Shown: piece after piece, positions 17,452-25,896 of the stretch | Layout of the letters: the number at the start of each line of letters is the position of its first letter | Numbering within the stretch: the first letter of the stretch is position 1 | NCBI RefSeq assembly: GCF_041200025.1 | Contig: NZ_CP165628.1 | Span: 62,001-126,000 of the forward strand | DNA: 64,000 bases | DNA from: Rouxiella sp. WC2420 | GTDB lineage: Bacteria > Pseudomonadota > Gammaproteobacteria > Enterobacterales > Enterobacteriaceae | Reading direction: 5' to 3' | Notes under the pieces: generated by a model | What the model was told of the DNA's origin: nothing | The model's input: the letters and a program-made list of their open reading frames with translations, nothing else | Databases searched by the model: none | Made by a program: the position numbers and the translations under genes

Positions 17452-18372
17452 ATGAAACGCCGGGAATTTATGAAATCAGGCACCGCACTGATTGCGGGAG
17501 GCTTTATTCTGAAAAACGCCTCTGCTGCCATTATCCACCCCAACAGTCTGACATCGTCAGGGGTAACTGCAGCGCCAACAGGGGAAAACAAGCGCATGAT
17601 TAAATTATTGAAGGTGAAAGGGATATCGATAGGTGAGGGCGCACCAAAACTGATTGTGCCGACAACGGCAACCCAAGAGTCTGAGGTATTGGACTCGGTA
17701 CGACAATTTGCAGCAATTAAAGATATCGATGTTGTTGAATTTCGGCTCGATTTTCTGATTAACGCGTTAGATAAAGGCAGTGTCGCAAGAATGACTCGTC
17801 AGGTAGCCGATCTATTGCCTGACAAGGTGCTTTTAGTGACCTTCAGGACCCAAGCCGAGGGCGGTGCAACGACAATCAGCGATACGGCTTATGGCGATCT
17901 TTATCTGGAAATTCTTAAGAATGGTAAAACCGACCTGCTGGATGTTGAAATGTTTCGTAGTGAAACCGTAGTGCGCAACATTGTCTCACAAGCACATCGG
18001 CAGGGAGTTGCCATTGTAATGTCTAGCCATGATTTCAAGAAAACGCCGCCGAAGGAGGAACTCATTCGCCGTCTTCGTCACCAGCAGGCGTTAGGGGCCG
18101 ATATCTTGAAAATTGCCACCATGCCTCATGACTCGGGAGACGTGTTAAGCTTGATGAATGCGACGTGGGAAATGCATCATCAATATGCCGAAAGGCCGCT
18201 GCTGACGATGTCGATGAAAGGTTTAGGTGTCGTGTCTCGCCTATCCGGAGAATTAACCGGTTCGGCTTTGACCTTTGGCATGGTTGGTAAACCGTCGGCT
18301 CCAGGCCAGATTGATGCAAGCCATTTGCACCAGGTGCTAGACGTTATTCACCAAGCTAGTCAGTCGGTATAA
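17452..18372 (+). CDS. Type I 3-dehydroquinate dehydratase with Tat signal
   Basis: 306 residues. The first ~25 residues are a twin-arginine signal (MKRREFMKSGTALIAGGFIL, cut near NASA-A), then a ~35-residue linker. From about residue 50 there is a complete AroD-type barrel. The Schiff-base lysine (ILKIATMPHD), the catalytic histidine (MSSHDFKKTP) and the substrate arginine (GLGVVSRLSG) are all present. Biosynthetic AroD is cytoplasmic, so an exported copy points to catabolism of quinate: periplasmic dehydroquinate is dehydrated to dehydroshikimate, which the neighbouring MFS carrier imports. The quinate dehydrogenase itself is not in the window. Last gene of the set. Confidence 0.88.
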   Translation: MKRREFMKSGTALIAGGFILKNASAAIIHPNSLTSSGVTAAPTGENKRMIKLLKVKGISIGEGAPKLIVPTTATQESEVLDSVRQFAAIKDIDVVEFRLDFLINALDKGSVARMTRQVADLLPDKVLLVTFRTQAEGGATTISDTAYGDLYLEILKNGKTDLLDVEMFRSETVVRNIVSQAHRQGVAIVMSSHDFKKTPPKEELIRRLRHQQALGADILKIATMPHDSGDVLSLMNATWEMHHQYAERPLLTMSMKGLGVVSRLSGELTGSALTFGMVGKPSAPGQIDASHLHQVLDVIHQASQSV

Positions 18373-18529
18373 ATAAGAATTTTATCTGCGTCTTTAGAAA
18401 GTCTTGGAAATACTTTTCTTATTACCAAACTATACGTTTGCTATTTTTTTATCAATAAGCTGCATTGATGAAAAGACAGTTGGATATTTTAATCTTTTTT
18501 AAATAAAGTATTTTTTATTAAATTCAAAT

Positions 18530-18564
18530 AAAAAAAGCCCCTTATTTCTCGGCGAGATAAGGGG
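18530..18564 (-). terminator. Minus-strand Rho-independent terminator in AT-rich gap
   Basis: Stem CCCCTTAT/ATAAGGGG with loop CTCGCCGAGAA. On the minus strand it runs into a long T-run (GGGGCTTTTTTT). No annotated minus-strand gene ends here, so it probably closes a small transcript (see the candidate small RNA and the 31-residue ORF). Confidence 0.8.
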
Positions 18565-18675
18565 ATGCCAAATGGCCAACACCAGGGAATTGCTTTCACG
18601 GCGACTATAGCCGTTTGATATTTATTCAGCGGTAATCGTTAATTCAACCTCTTAGACTTCACTGTACTTAAGTAT
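18530..18675 (-). ncRNA. Candidate small RNA or 3' structured RNA
   Basis: A GC-richer block (18538-18625) sits inside ~880 bp of AT-rich sequence and ends in a strong minus-strand terminator. A good -10 element TATACT (minus strand, ~18680) lies ~145 bases upstream of the terminator, with a poor -35. No ORF explains the block. It could be a free small RNA or the 3' part of the mRNA for the 31-residue peptide. I do not recognise a known RNA family. Confidence 0.35.
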
Positions 18676-18768
18676 AGGTGTGAATACAAATAAAACCTAA
18701 GCTTTTTATCTAGCATCGGTGGAATTATTTTAGTGATTATAGTTTATTTAAAATAACATTGATTTAGA

Positions 18769-18864
18769 TCAATTTTTTGCTTTTAATTTCTTAAAAGTTA
18801 AAATGATACTCATCAATAAATAGATGATTTTAAATACACTTAGAACAATCGCCAGAGTCGCCAT
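18769..18864 (-). CDS. Candidate 31-residue single-helix membrane peptide
   Basis: The ATG at 18864 opens a 32-codon frame encoding MATLAIVLSVFKIIYLLMSI followed by ILTF and a basic tail KKLKAKN. An AAGGAG sequence lies nine bases upstream of the ATG. The peptide would be one hydrophobic helix with a lysine-rich C-terminus, the layout of small membrane proteins and of type I toxins such as TisB. The gene stands alone between the dehydroquinate dehydratase (+) and the LuxR gene (-), and its transcript would reach the terminator at 18530. I do not recognise a family. The start signal is convincing, but the frame is short, so expression needs proof. Confidence 0.5.
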   Translation of the reverse strand: MATLAIVLSVFKIIYLLMSIILTFKKLKAKN

Positions 18865-19258
18865 GACCTTTTGCTCCTTTGTCAGCGTTTTTTCTCTTGT
18901 TTAATGCCATTAAATATCAACTAATTAGTATGCGAGCCAATCAATTATATTAAAAACTAATTTTTGTGGAAATAATTCAACTAATCGGCTAATTCATAGT
19001 AACTGTACTAAGGTATAGGATGTACAAGAATGCTGAGTTTCTTATGGAGAAGATCTGCTCAGGTACTAAGAATATTCTCTATGTTTTTGATGCGAAAATT
19101 TTAATAAATTTAACAATCATGTATCACAGAGGTGAATAATGTTATTGAATTAATATGTTTTTAAGATAATTGATGAAAAAACCAGGATTCATTGATTTAT
19201 AGAATAGCTAAAAAAAATCAGCTATCTGCGAAAATTTTAAAACAATGGCCACTGATCT

Positions 19259-20008
19259 TTAAATATTCGTTAAAACAGGTTGTTGAAGGTTCAGTTCAGA
19301 ACTAAGACATATAGCCTGCTTGGCATTAGCTACCCCCAGTTTTTTAACAACATTGGCTATATGAAATTTTACAGTGCTTGTCGTAATACCTAATAAAGAC
19401 GCAATTTCTTTATAAGTTCGCCCCATACTAGCCCAGTATAGAACATCATTTTCTCGGCGAGAAAAAATATCTTTACGGTAATTCACAATTAGATTACTTA
19501 TTAGATTTTTATCTTGATACAAGGAAATTAGTTTATGATGTATTAACATTAATAGCATTTGAATCTTTTCTTTATTTTTTTCAATTTTAGAAAAAATTTG
19601 CAATTCATTATTTTTATCGATAAGTACTGATAGTGTCACCAGATTATTCGCGCAATCATGAGTTACAAAGGTATAGCCATTAATAACTTCATGTTTTTTA
19701 GCAACTTCAAAAATGGATAGCTTGAGTTTTGAATTTATTATAATTTTTTCATTCCAGGAAAAAGGCAGGATGGAATTCAATGCAATGTTAACGATAGGAT
19801 CAATATATTGATAATTATTTTCTTTATATATAATTTCCCATTTTTTTGGGTAATTTGAAATGGTAAGTAATTCAGAGGGGTTTTTCTTACTCATTACAGC
19901 ATAGGTATATTTAACATTAAGCAAAGAAAATAATCTTCTTTCTATAAACTCTTCAATGGCCTTGTTTATTAAAATATTATTAAATAGCGAATGCGAGTCA
20001 GAGCTCAT
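19259..20008 (-). CDS. LuxR-type quorum-sensing regulator (orphan, acyl-homoserine lactone receptor)
   Basis: 249 residues. The N-terminal autoinducer-binding domain carries W57, Y61, D70, P71 and W85 (YPKKWEIIYKENNYQYIDPI, FSWNE), exactly the positions conserved in TraR-type acyl-homoserine lactone receptors, and a Gly near 111. The C-terminal GerE/LuxR helix-turn-helix (~183-240) has the invariant Glu of SRRENDVLYW and the recognition helix TTSTVKFHIANVVKKLGV. It resembles the EsaR/ExpR/YpeR group of enterobacteria. No luxI-type synthase lies next to it or anywhere in the window, so it is a solo receptor. The gene is markedly AT-rich compared with its neighbours. GAGAA precedes the ATG. Confidence 0.88.
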   Translation of the reverse strand: MSSDSHSLFNNILINKAIEEFIERRLFSLLNVKYTYAVMSKKNPSELLTISNYPKKWEIIYKENNYQYIDPIVNIALNSILPFSWNEKIIINSKLKLSIFEVAKKHEVINGYTFVTHDCANNLVTLSVLIDKNNELQIFSKIEKNKEKIQMLLMLIHHKLISLYQDKNLISNLIVNYRKDIFSRRENDVLYWASMGRTYKEIASLLGITTSTVKFHIANVVKKLGVANAKQAICLSSELNLQQPVLTNI

Positions 20009-20306
20009 TGGTTTCTCATTTTATGAATTTTAGGTTGGAATATTATAGGTTATGAAATGACAGGAGGACAGTACTCATTATATTTCACCCAGCGTCATCG
20101 TGATGTTTTTTTATTTTTTTAATCAGTAACAAAAGAACTTTATACTTTTATATAAATTCAAGGTTTTTTAATGTTTCACTCTGTTTAGATGGCACTGACT
20201 TCATTGTAACTTTCTTTCAATTCTCCTCCTGACACCTTGTTTAAAAACTCTAAACGGCTATTGATGTCTTTTTAGGCGGAATTTAATCAGCAGGCCAAAA
20301 ATAAAT

Positions 20307-20322
20307 TGTGATCTTCATCACG
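20307..20322. promoter_or_regulatory. CRP site 1 of mtlA
   Basis: TGTGATCTTCATCACG matches TGTGA-N6-TCACA. First of four such sites in the mtlA leader region. Confidence 0.7.
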
Positions 20323-20350
20323 TTTTTGCGACAAATTAAGCTCGATAAAA

Positions 20351-20366
20351 CGTGATGCTGATCACA
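20351..20366. promoter_or_regulatory. CRP site 2 of mtlA
   Basis: CGTGATGCTGATCACA, 44 bp after the first site (about four helical turns), in the mtlA upstream region. Confidence 0.7.
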
Positions 20367-20423
20367 ATAATTCCACATTCGTGAACAAAATTTGCTCTTT
20401 GTGCTTAAGTTACAAGGCTTTTA

Positions 20424-20439
20424 TGTGATGAGTATCACT
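20424..20439. promoter_or_regulatory. CRP site 3 of mtlA
   Basis: TGTGATGAGTATCACT, TGTGA-N6-TCAC form, 73 bp after the second site. Confidence 0.7.
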
Positions 20440-20467
20440 AAAATGAGGGGTGGGGAGGGGGGTAGCC

Positions 20468-20483
20468 CGTGATCGTAATCACG
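20468..20483. promoter_or_regulatory. CRP site 4 of mtlA
   Basis: CGTGATCGTAATCACG is a perfect GTGAT/ATCAC dyad, 44 bp after the third site. Clustered CRP sites are also known for E. coli mtlA. The bases between 20009 and 20300 are AT-rich with nothing else recognisable. Confidence 0.65.
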
Positions 20484-20640
20484 CGCTCGGCCCTGACTAC
20501 GCGCGGTCATAATGACGTGCTAGAGTTCGCCTTGCAGACAGCAATTCGACGGAATCTCCATCAGGGGAAAAATACCGTCCCAATAACTACCACGTATAAC
20601 GCGCTCTTATTGTTAGCGCGTATCAATAGGGGTGTGTTTT

Positions 20641-22554
20641 ATGTTTTCACCAGACGTTAAGGTTAAAGTTCAAAACTTTGGCCGCTTCCTGAGTAATATG
20701 GTAATGCCGAATATTGGCGCATTTATCGCTTGGGGTATTATTACCGCGCTGTTTATCCCAACGGGCTGGATCCCAAATGCGACACTGGCTAAATTAGTCG
20801 GTCCAATGATCACCTATTTACTGCCTTTGCTGATCGGTTTCACTGGCGGCCGTTTAGTTGGTGGCGATCGCGGCGGTGTGGTCGGTGCTATCACTACCAT
20901 GGGTGTGATCGTCGGTGCTGATATGCCGATGTTCCTCGGTGCGATGATTGCCGGTCCATTGGGCGGCTGGTGTATTAAACGTTTTGACCGTTGGGTAGAC
21001 GGCAAAATCAAAAGCGGCTTCGAGATGCTGGTTAACAACTTCTCCGCCGGTATCATCGGCATGCTGCTGGCCGTGCTCTCGTTCCTGGCGATTGGTCCGC
21101 TGGTAGAAGCGCTGTCTAAATTGCTGGCCGCCGGCGTACACATCATGGTTATTCATAACCTGCTGCCGCTGGCCTCTATTTTTGTAGAACCAGCTAAAAT
21201 CCTGTTCCTCAATAACGCTATCAACCACGGTATCTTCTCACCGCTGGGCATCCAGCAGGCCACCGAAGCCGGGAAGTCAATCTTCTTCCTTATCGAAGCC
21301 AATCCAGGTCCGGGCATGGGCGTGCTGATTGCCTACATGATCTTTGGTCGCGGTAACGCCAAACAGTCTGCAGGCGGTGCGGCTATCATTCACTTCCTGG
21401 GTGGTATTCACGAAATCTATTTCCCATACGTGTTGATGAACCCGCGCCTGCTGCTGGCGGTTATCCTCGGTGGTATGACCGGCGTGTTCACACTGACCGT
21501 ACTGAACGGCGGTCTGGTCTCTCCTGCATCACCTGGCTCAATTATCGCTGTGTTGGCCATGACGCCAAAAGGTGCCTATTTCGCCAACATTTCGGCGATC
21601 GTGCTGGCATTCCTGGTGTCATTCATCGTGTCTTCAATCCTGCTGAAAAGCTCGAAAGTGAAAGACGAAGACGACCTTGAAGAAGCGACCCGTCGCGTGC
21701 AGGATATGAAAGCGCAGTCCAAAGGCGGCAAACCGGCGGTAGCTGGCGTTGCCGGTGACCTGTCCACCGTGCGCAAAATCATTGTTGCCTGTGATGCGGG
21801 TATGGGTTCAAGCGCCATGGGGGCTGGTGTACTGCGTAAGAAAGTGCAGGACGCGGGGCTGACCCACGTTGCAGTAACCAATACTGCCATCAACAATTTG
21901 CCCGACGATGTAGATCTGGTAATAACCCACCGCGATCTCACCGAGCGCGCGATGCGTCAGGTGCCACACGCTCAGCATATTTCGTTGACCAACTTCCTCG
22001 ATAGCGGCCTTTATACCGACCTGGTTGCTCGCTTGGTGGAAGTGAACAAGACCAGTGAATATAAAGAGAAAGTGAACACCACGTTAAACGATAGCCTGGT
22101 TTCAGAAGCAGACAATGCCAATCTGTTCCGCATGAGCCCGGAAAATATTTTCCTCGGTCTGACTGCCAGCAGCAAAGAGCAGGCGATTCGTTTTGCCGGT
22201 GAGCAGCTGGTGAAAGGCGGTTATGTACAGCCGGAGTATGTCGATGCAATGCTGGCACGCGAACAGCTTACCTCAACTTATCTGGGGGAATCGATCGCAG
22301 TTCCGCACGGCACAATCGAAGCTAAAGATCGCGTACTGAAAACAGGTATCGTGTTCTGCCAGTATCCGGCAGGTATCCGCTGGGGCGAGGACGAAGACGA
22401 TTCTGCCCGTCTGGTTATCGGTATTGCAGCCCGTAATAATGAGCACATCAACGTGATCACTAAACTGACCACCGCGTTGGATGAAGATGGCGTTATCGAC
22501 CGCCTTGCTAACACCACAAGTGTTGAGGAAGTGCTGCAGATCATTCGCGGTTAA
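20641..22554 (+). CDS. mtlA: Mannitol PTS transporter, fused EIICBA
   Basis: 637 residues, the same size as E. coli MtlA. The membrane EIIC domain (~1-340) imports and binds mannitol (GGIHEIYFPYVLMNP). EIIB (~378-470) has the phosphorylated Cys384 in VACDAGMGSSAMG. EIIA (~490-637) has the phosphorylated His556 in ESIAVPHGT. It takes phosphate from HPr and releases mannitol 1-phosphate in the cytoplasm. I take ATG at 20641 (FSPDVKVKVQNFGRFLSNM matches the E. coli N-terminus); an in-frame start at 20632 is less likely. Four CRP-like sites upstream give catabolite control, and MtlR downstream is the repressor. First gene of mtlADR. Confidence 0.97.
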   Translation: MFSPDVKVKVQNFGRFLSNMVMPNIGAFIAWGIITALFIPTGWIPNATLAKLVGPMITYLLPLLIGFTGGRLVGGDRGGVVGAITTMGVIVGADMPMFLGAMIAGPLGGWCIKRFDRWVDGKIKSGFEMLVNNFSAGIIGMLLAVLSFLAIGPLVEALSKLLAAGVHIMVIHNLLPLASIFVEPAKILFLNNAINHGIFSPLGIQQATEAGKSIFFLIEANPGPGMGVLIAYMIFGRGNAKQSAGGAAIIHFLGGIHEIYFPYVLMNPRLLLAVILGGMTGVFTLTVLNGGLVSPASPGSIIAVLAMTPKGAYFANISAIVLAFLVSFIVSSILLKSSKVKDEDDLEEATRRVQDMKAQSKGGKPAVAGVAGDLSTVRKIIVACDAGMGSSAMGAGVLRKKVQDAGLTHVAVTNTAINNLPDDVDLVITHRDLTERAMRQVPHAQHISLTNFLDSGLYTDLVARLVEVNKTSEYKEKVNTTLNDSLVSEADNANLFRMSPENIFLGLTASSKEQAIRFAGEQLVKGGYVQPEYVDAMLAREQLTSTYLGESIAVPHGTIEAKDRVLKTGIVFCQYPAGIRWGEDEDDSARLVIGIAARNNEHINVITKLTTALDEDGVIDRLANTTSVEEVLQIIRG

Positions 22555-22609
22555 GGTTAATTGGTCGATAATCTTCGGATTGTCGAATTGTAAATTTGAG
22601 AACGTTACT

Positions 22610-22656
22610 AACCGGGTCTGCACTTATCCAACGTTTGTCGGGTAGCAGACCCGGTT
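22610..22656 (+). other. Intercistronic hairpin mtlA-mtlD
   Basis: Perfect 12-bp inverted repeat AACCGGGTCTGC/GCAGACCCGGTT with a 23-base loop. No T-run follows, so it more likely stabilises the mtlA message or tunes mtlD levels than ends transcription. Confidence 0.65.
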
Positions 22657-22709
22657 GTTGATTCGAAGCCCAGAGCTTCCTGGTTCTTGTCACCGTTTAG
22701 GGAGTCATC

Positions 22710-23858
22710 ATGAAAGCTTTACATTTTGGAGCAGGTAACATTGGCCGTGGATTTATTGGCAAACTGCTTGCCGATGCCAAGGTTGAACTGACCTTTGCCG
22801 ATGTTCATCCTGTTCTGCTGGAAGAGCTAAGCCGCCGTAAGGGTTACAACGTCAACGTGGTCGGCGAGCAAGCCACCGTTGAGCCAGTCTCCAATGTCAG
22901 CATTGTTAACAGCACCGGTCAGGAAGCTATCGACTTGATCGCCCAGGTTGATTTGATGACCACTGCTGTTGGTCCAACCGTGCTGGAAAAAATCGCTCAC
23001 AACGTGGCGAAAGGCCTGGTATTGCGCCATCGGCAGGGGAATGAAAGCCCGCTGAATATTATCGCCTGTGAAAACATGGTGCGCGGCACCAGCCAGTTCA
23101 AACAGCATGTATTCAACGCCTTGCCAGAAGATGAAAAAGCGTGGGTAGAAGCGCACGTTGGCTTCGTTGATTCTGCCGTAGACCGCATTGTTCCTCCGGC
23201 GGCTGCAGGTTCAACCGATCCGCTGGAAGTCACCGTTGAAACCTTTAGCGAGTGGATTGTTGATAAAACTCAGTTCAAAGGTCCGCTGCCTGATATCAAA
23301 GGCATGGAGCTCACCGATAACCTGATGGCCTTCGTTGAGCGCAAGCTGTTTACCCTGAATACCGGCCATGCGATCACCGCCTATCTTGGCCAACAGGCGG
23401 GCCACGCAACAATTCGTGATGCTATCCTCGACCCTAAAGTGCGCGAAGTGGTGAAAGGCGCGATGGAAGAAAGCGGTGCGGTGCTGATTAAGCGCTATGG
23501 CTTTGATGCTGATAAACACGCGGCCTACATCAAGAAAATCCTCTCTCGCTTTGAAAACCCGTATTTGCATGACGACGTCGAACGCGTTGGCCGTCAGCCA
23601 TTGCGCAAACTCAGCGCGGGCGACCGTCTGATCAAGCCGCTGTTGGGAACCCAGGAATACAGCTTGCCGCATGCTAATCTGGTGATCGGTATTGCTGCCG
23701 CAATGCGTTATCGCAGCGAGCAAGATCCTCAGGCGCAAGAGCTGGTTGAATCGTTGACCACACAAGGGCCGAAAGCCACGCTCGTCGAGGTTTCCGGTCT
23801 GCAGGCCGACAGTGACGTGGTGGCTCAGGTTGTCAGCGCTTACGAGAAAATGCACTAA
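22710..23858 (+). CDS. mtlD: Mannitol-1-phosphate 5-dehydrogenase
   Basis: 382 residues, full length. The N-terminal Rossmann fold begins [20 protein letters not shown] with the NAD-binding G-x-G-x-x-G pattern, and the catalytic lysine region is in [18 protein letters not shown]. It oxidises mannitol 1-phosphate made by MtlA to fructose 6-phosphate with NAD+. AGGGAG lies just before the ATG. The gene is 155 bases downstream of mtlA, separated by a strong hairpin, and 162 bases upstream of mtlR. Co-transcription with mtlA and CRP/MtlR control are inferred from gene order. Confidence 0.97.
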   Translation: MKALHFGAGNIGRGFIGKLLADAKVELTFADVHPVLLEELSRRKGYNVNVVGEQATVEPVSNVSIVNSTGQEAIDLIAQVDLMTTAVGPTVLEKIAHNVAKGLVLRHRQGNESPLNIIACENMVRGTSQFKQHVFNALPEDEKAWVEAHVGFVDSAVDRIVPPAAAGSTDPLEVTVETFSEWIVDKTQFKGPLPDIKGMELTDNLMAFVERKLFTLNTGHAITAYLGQQAGHATIRDAILDPKVREVVKGAMEESGAVLIKRYGFDADKHAAYIKKILSRFENPYLHDDVERVGRQPLRKLSAGDRLIKPLLGTQEYSLPHANLVIGIAAAMRYRSEQDPQAQELVESLTTQGPKATLVEVSGLQADSDVVAQVVSAYEKMH

Positions 23859-23926
23859 ACAGTCTGTCATTTTTAACAATCAGTGACGTGTTGACTCAAC
23901 ACGCATTCCAACACCCGATGTAAACG

Positions 23927-23960
23927 TCTCATTGGACGGCACAAATGCTGTCCGATGAGA
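23927..23960 (+). other. Intercistronic hairpin mtlD-mtlR
   Basis: 15-base arms, 13 of which pair (TCTCATTGGACGGCA / TGCTGTCCGATGAGA), loop CAAA. It is not followed by a T-run. It could limit read-through into the repressor gene. Confidence 0.6.
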
Positions 23961-24020
23961 ACAAATCAAGGATGACGCCGTGGGCGTTGAAAGACTCACT
24001 AAATATCGTGAATAGCGACC

Positions 24021-24569
24021 ATGGAAAAAGCACAGGCATTTGAGAACCGAGTATTGGAAAAGCTGAATGCGGGAAAAACCGTGCGCAGTTTTCTGATGAC
24101 AGCTGTCGAGCTATTGGCTGAGGCGCTGGATATTCTGGTCGTTCAGGTTTTTCGCAAAGATGATTATGCGGTGAAGTATGCCGTAGAACCATTGCTTACC
24201 GGCAATGGCCCGCTTGGTGATTTGGCAGTGCGCTTGAAACTGATTTATGCCCTTGGGGTGATAAGTCGCAATGAGTATGAAGATGCCGAGTTGCTGATGG
24301 CGCTACGCGAAGAGCTAAATTACGACGGTAACGAATACCGTTTTACCGATGACGAAATTCTCGGGCCTTTTGGCGAACTGCACTGTGTAGCAACTCTTCC
24401 TCCAGCCCCGACCTTTCTCAAATCGGGCGAGGCTGACGAGTCATTAATTGCCATGCAGCGCCAGCGTTACCAGCAGATTGTCCGCTCTACTATGGTCCTT
24501 TCGATTACCGGGCTGATTGCTCACATCAGCAATCAGCAACCGTCTCGACTTTCGCCGGTTAAACGCTAA
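24021..24569 (+). CDS. mtlR: Mannitol operon repressor MtlR
   Basis: 182 residues, MtlR family. It aligns by eye with E. coli MtlR from EKAQAFENRVLEKLNAGKTV through DDYAVKYAVEPLL and DDEILGPFGELHC. It lacks about 20 N-terminal residues of the E. coli annotation, which probably starts too early. MtlR has no classical helix-turn-helix. It lowers mtl expression in the absence of mannitol, and in E. coli interacts with HPr. The sequence before the ATG shows no strong Shine-Dalgarno, in keeping with low repressor levels. Convergent with the membrane protein gene ending at 24575. Confidence 0.94.
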   Translation: MEKAQAFENRVLEKLNAGKTVRSFLMTAVELLAEALDILVVQVFRKDDYAVKYAVEPLLTGNGPLGDLAVRLKLIYALGVISRNEYEDAELLMALREELNYDGNEYRFTDDEILGPFGELHCVATLPPAPTFLKSGEADESLIAMQRQRYQQIVRSTMVLSITGLIAHISNQQPSRLSPVKR

Positions 24570-24574
24570 TTTAC

Positions 24575-25015
24575 TCATCTACTGACTGGTCGCCAGAATT
24601 TTCGTACACCGATTAATATCAGCAGAGAGACGATCATTGAGGAAATATAAATTTTAGTCGCCGGAAAATCATCAACGCGAAGCGCCACGTCAGCGCCAAT
24701 CGAATCTTTGATAGTGTGGCTTAATAAATAAGTGAACAGGAAAAGGAACAGGACATTAATTACCAGCGATGCAAACTGAAAAACACTATCTTGCTTGAGG
24801 GATAAAGGTTTGATTTTATCAAACAGGAAATATGTCACCATAAAGTAAATGACATATTCTACCGCGAGAGTGATCGGCAGAATTATAAAAGCCTGTAAAT
24901 CTAAAATTGCGCCTTTATGATCGCCAAGGTATTGAGACACTAAAATATCCAGCGAGAAATATCCGAGCAGTGCGAATAAAAAACCAAATCCAGTTAAAAA
25001 ATATGCCTTTGCCAT
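24575..25015 (-). CDS. Four-helix membrane protein of unknown function
   Basis: 146 residues with four predicted transmembrane segments (about 4-24, 41-65, 80-100 and 125-141). A polar loop between the last two contains SIGADVALRVDDFPATK. No signal peptide or recognisable domain. It is convergent with mtlR (5-base gap) and preceded on its own strand by the LysE-type exporter at 25123, 107 bases away, with a small AT-rich spacer. I cannot assign a function. The position next to an exporter does not by itself imply a partnership. Confidence 0.72.
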   Translation of the reverse strand: MAKAYFLTGFGFLFALLGYFSLDILVSQYLGDHKGAILDLQAFIILPITLAVEYVIYFMVTYFLFDKIKPLSLKQDSVFQFASLVINVLFLFLFTYLLSHTIKDSIGADVALRVDDFPATKIYISSMIVSLLILIGVRKFWRPVSR

Positions 25016-25122
25016 TTTGATTCTCTAAAAATATTAATTTATCACCGGGTTAAACATTAAGGGCAAAACCGTTAACCCGATGATAATAGGTATTTTTAAA
25101 GTACTAAAAAATCCCGAACCAC

Positions 25123-25734
25123 TCAATGGATAGTAACATTCTTTATCTCATCGACGATAAGCCACAGCGCGGTGAGCGCCATTAGCCCGGCCATCACGGT
25201 GTTAAATATCTTAAGCTTCCATTCCACCTGCAAAGCCTGGCGCAGCCTGTCGCCCATCAACGCCCAAATAAAGACGCAAGGGAAGTTAAAAACGGCAAAA
25301 CCAATGCAGTTGGTCAGCGTGTGGTGGAGCATATTGCCTTCTGGCGGTGTAAACAGAATCGCCACGTTAGTCGCCATCAGCCAGGCTTTAGGATTGACTA
25401 CCTGAAACAGCGCGCCGCTGATTAATCGCATTGGATGCTGCTCGGCCTTATTTTGTGGTGTAGACGAGCGGAAAATTTTCCAGGATAGCCAAAACAGATA
25501 ACTACAGCCAATCACCGCCATCGGCAGGCGGATTACTGTCATCCAGCTCAACAGCACCGCCAGCAAAGTGGTGGTTAAAGCACATTGCAACGCGCAGCCT
25601 AAAGTAATTCCGAAGGTCATCGGCAGCGTTTTGCGCAACCCGAAGTTAACTCCGGAGGAGGCCAGCAGCAGATTATTCGGACCCGGTGTTATAGACATCA
25701 CGGTCACGTAACTTACAAAAGCAGTATCAAGCAT
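25123..25734 (-). CDS. LysE/RhtB-family amino acid exporter
   Basis: 203 residues, about six hydrophobic helices. The family signature TPGPNNLLLASSGVNFG sits near residue 16, with the second conserved segment FQVVNPKAWLMATNVAI near 110. LysE/RhtB proteins export amino acids or related compounds across the inner membrane. It is divergent from a MocR-type PLP-binding regulator 162 bp away, a pairing often seen for exporters controlled by amino-compound sensors. A large inverted repeat in that gap is the likely operator. Substrate unknown. Confidence 0.88.
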   Translation of the reverse strand: MLDTAFVSYVTVMSITPGPNNLLLASSGVNFGLRKTLPMTFGITLGCALQCALTTTLLAVLLSWMTVIRLPMAVIGCSYLFWLSWKIFRSSTPQNKAEQHPMRLISGALFQVVNPKAWLMATNVAILFTPPEGNMLHHTLTNCIGFAVFNFPCVFIWALMGDRLRQALQVEWKLKIFNTVMAGLMALTALWLIVDEIKNVTIH

Positions 25735-25837
25735 CGGGTTGTCCTAATCATAAAAGTGCAATGTTTCCGCAGAGCGAATGAGTGATTAGCATAGGACGAT
25801 AAAGAATTAGGATACAGAGCCAGATATCAGCTATTGT

Positions 25838-25875
25838 TATGGTTACAGTGGGTTAAAATATGAACTGTACCCATA
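25838..25875. promoter_or_regulatory. Candidate MocR operator (inverted repeat)
   Basis: Arms TATGGTTACAGT and ACTGTACCCATA pair at 11 of 12 positions across a 14-bp spacer. The element lies in the gap between the divergent LysE exporter and MocR genes, ending 21 bp before the regulator's ATG. Confidence 0.6.
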
Positions 25876-25896
25876 TCACTGACGGGAACTGACACC

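Noticed and set aside
18530-18864. Known type I toxin-antitoxin locus (hok, tisB, ldr)
   Set aside because: The peptide only shares the general hydrophobic layout. No known toxin sequence or defined antisense RNA could be recognised.
20469-20660. 63-codon frame directly before mtlA
   Set aside because: It overlaps a CRP site and the mtlA start in another frame. Composition is non-coding and no ribosome site is present.
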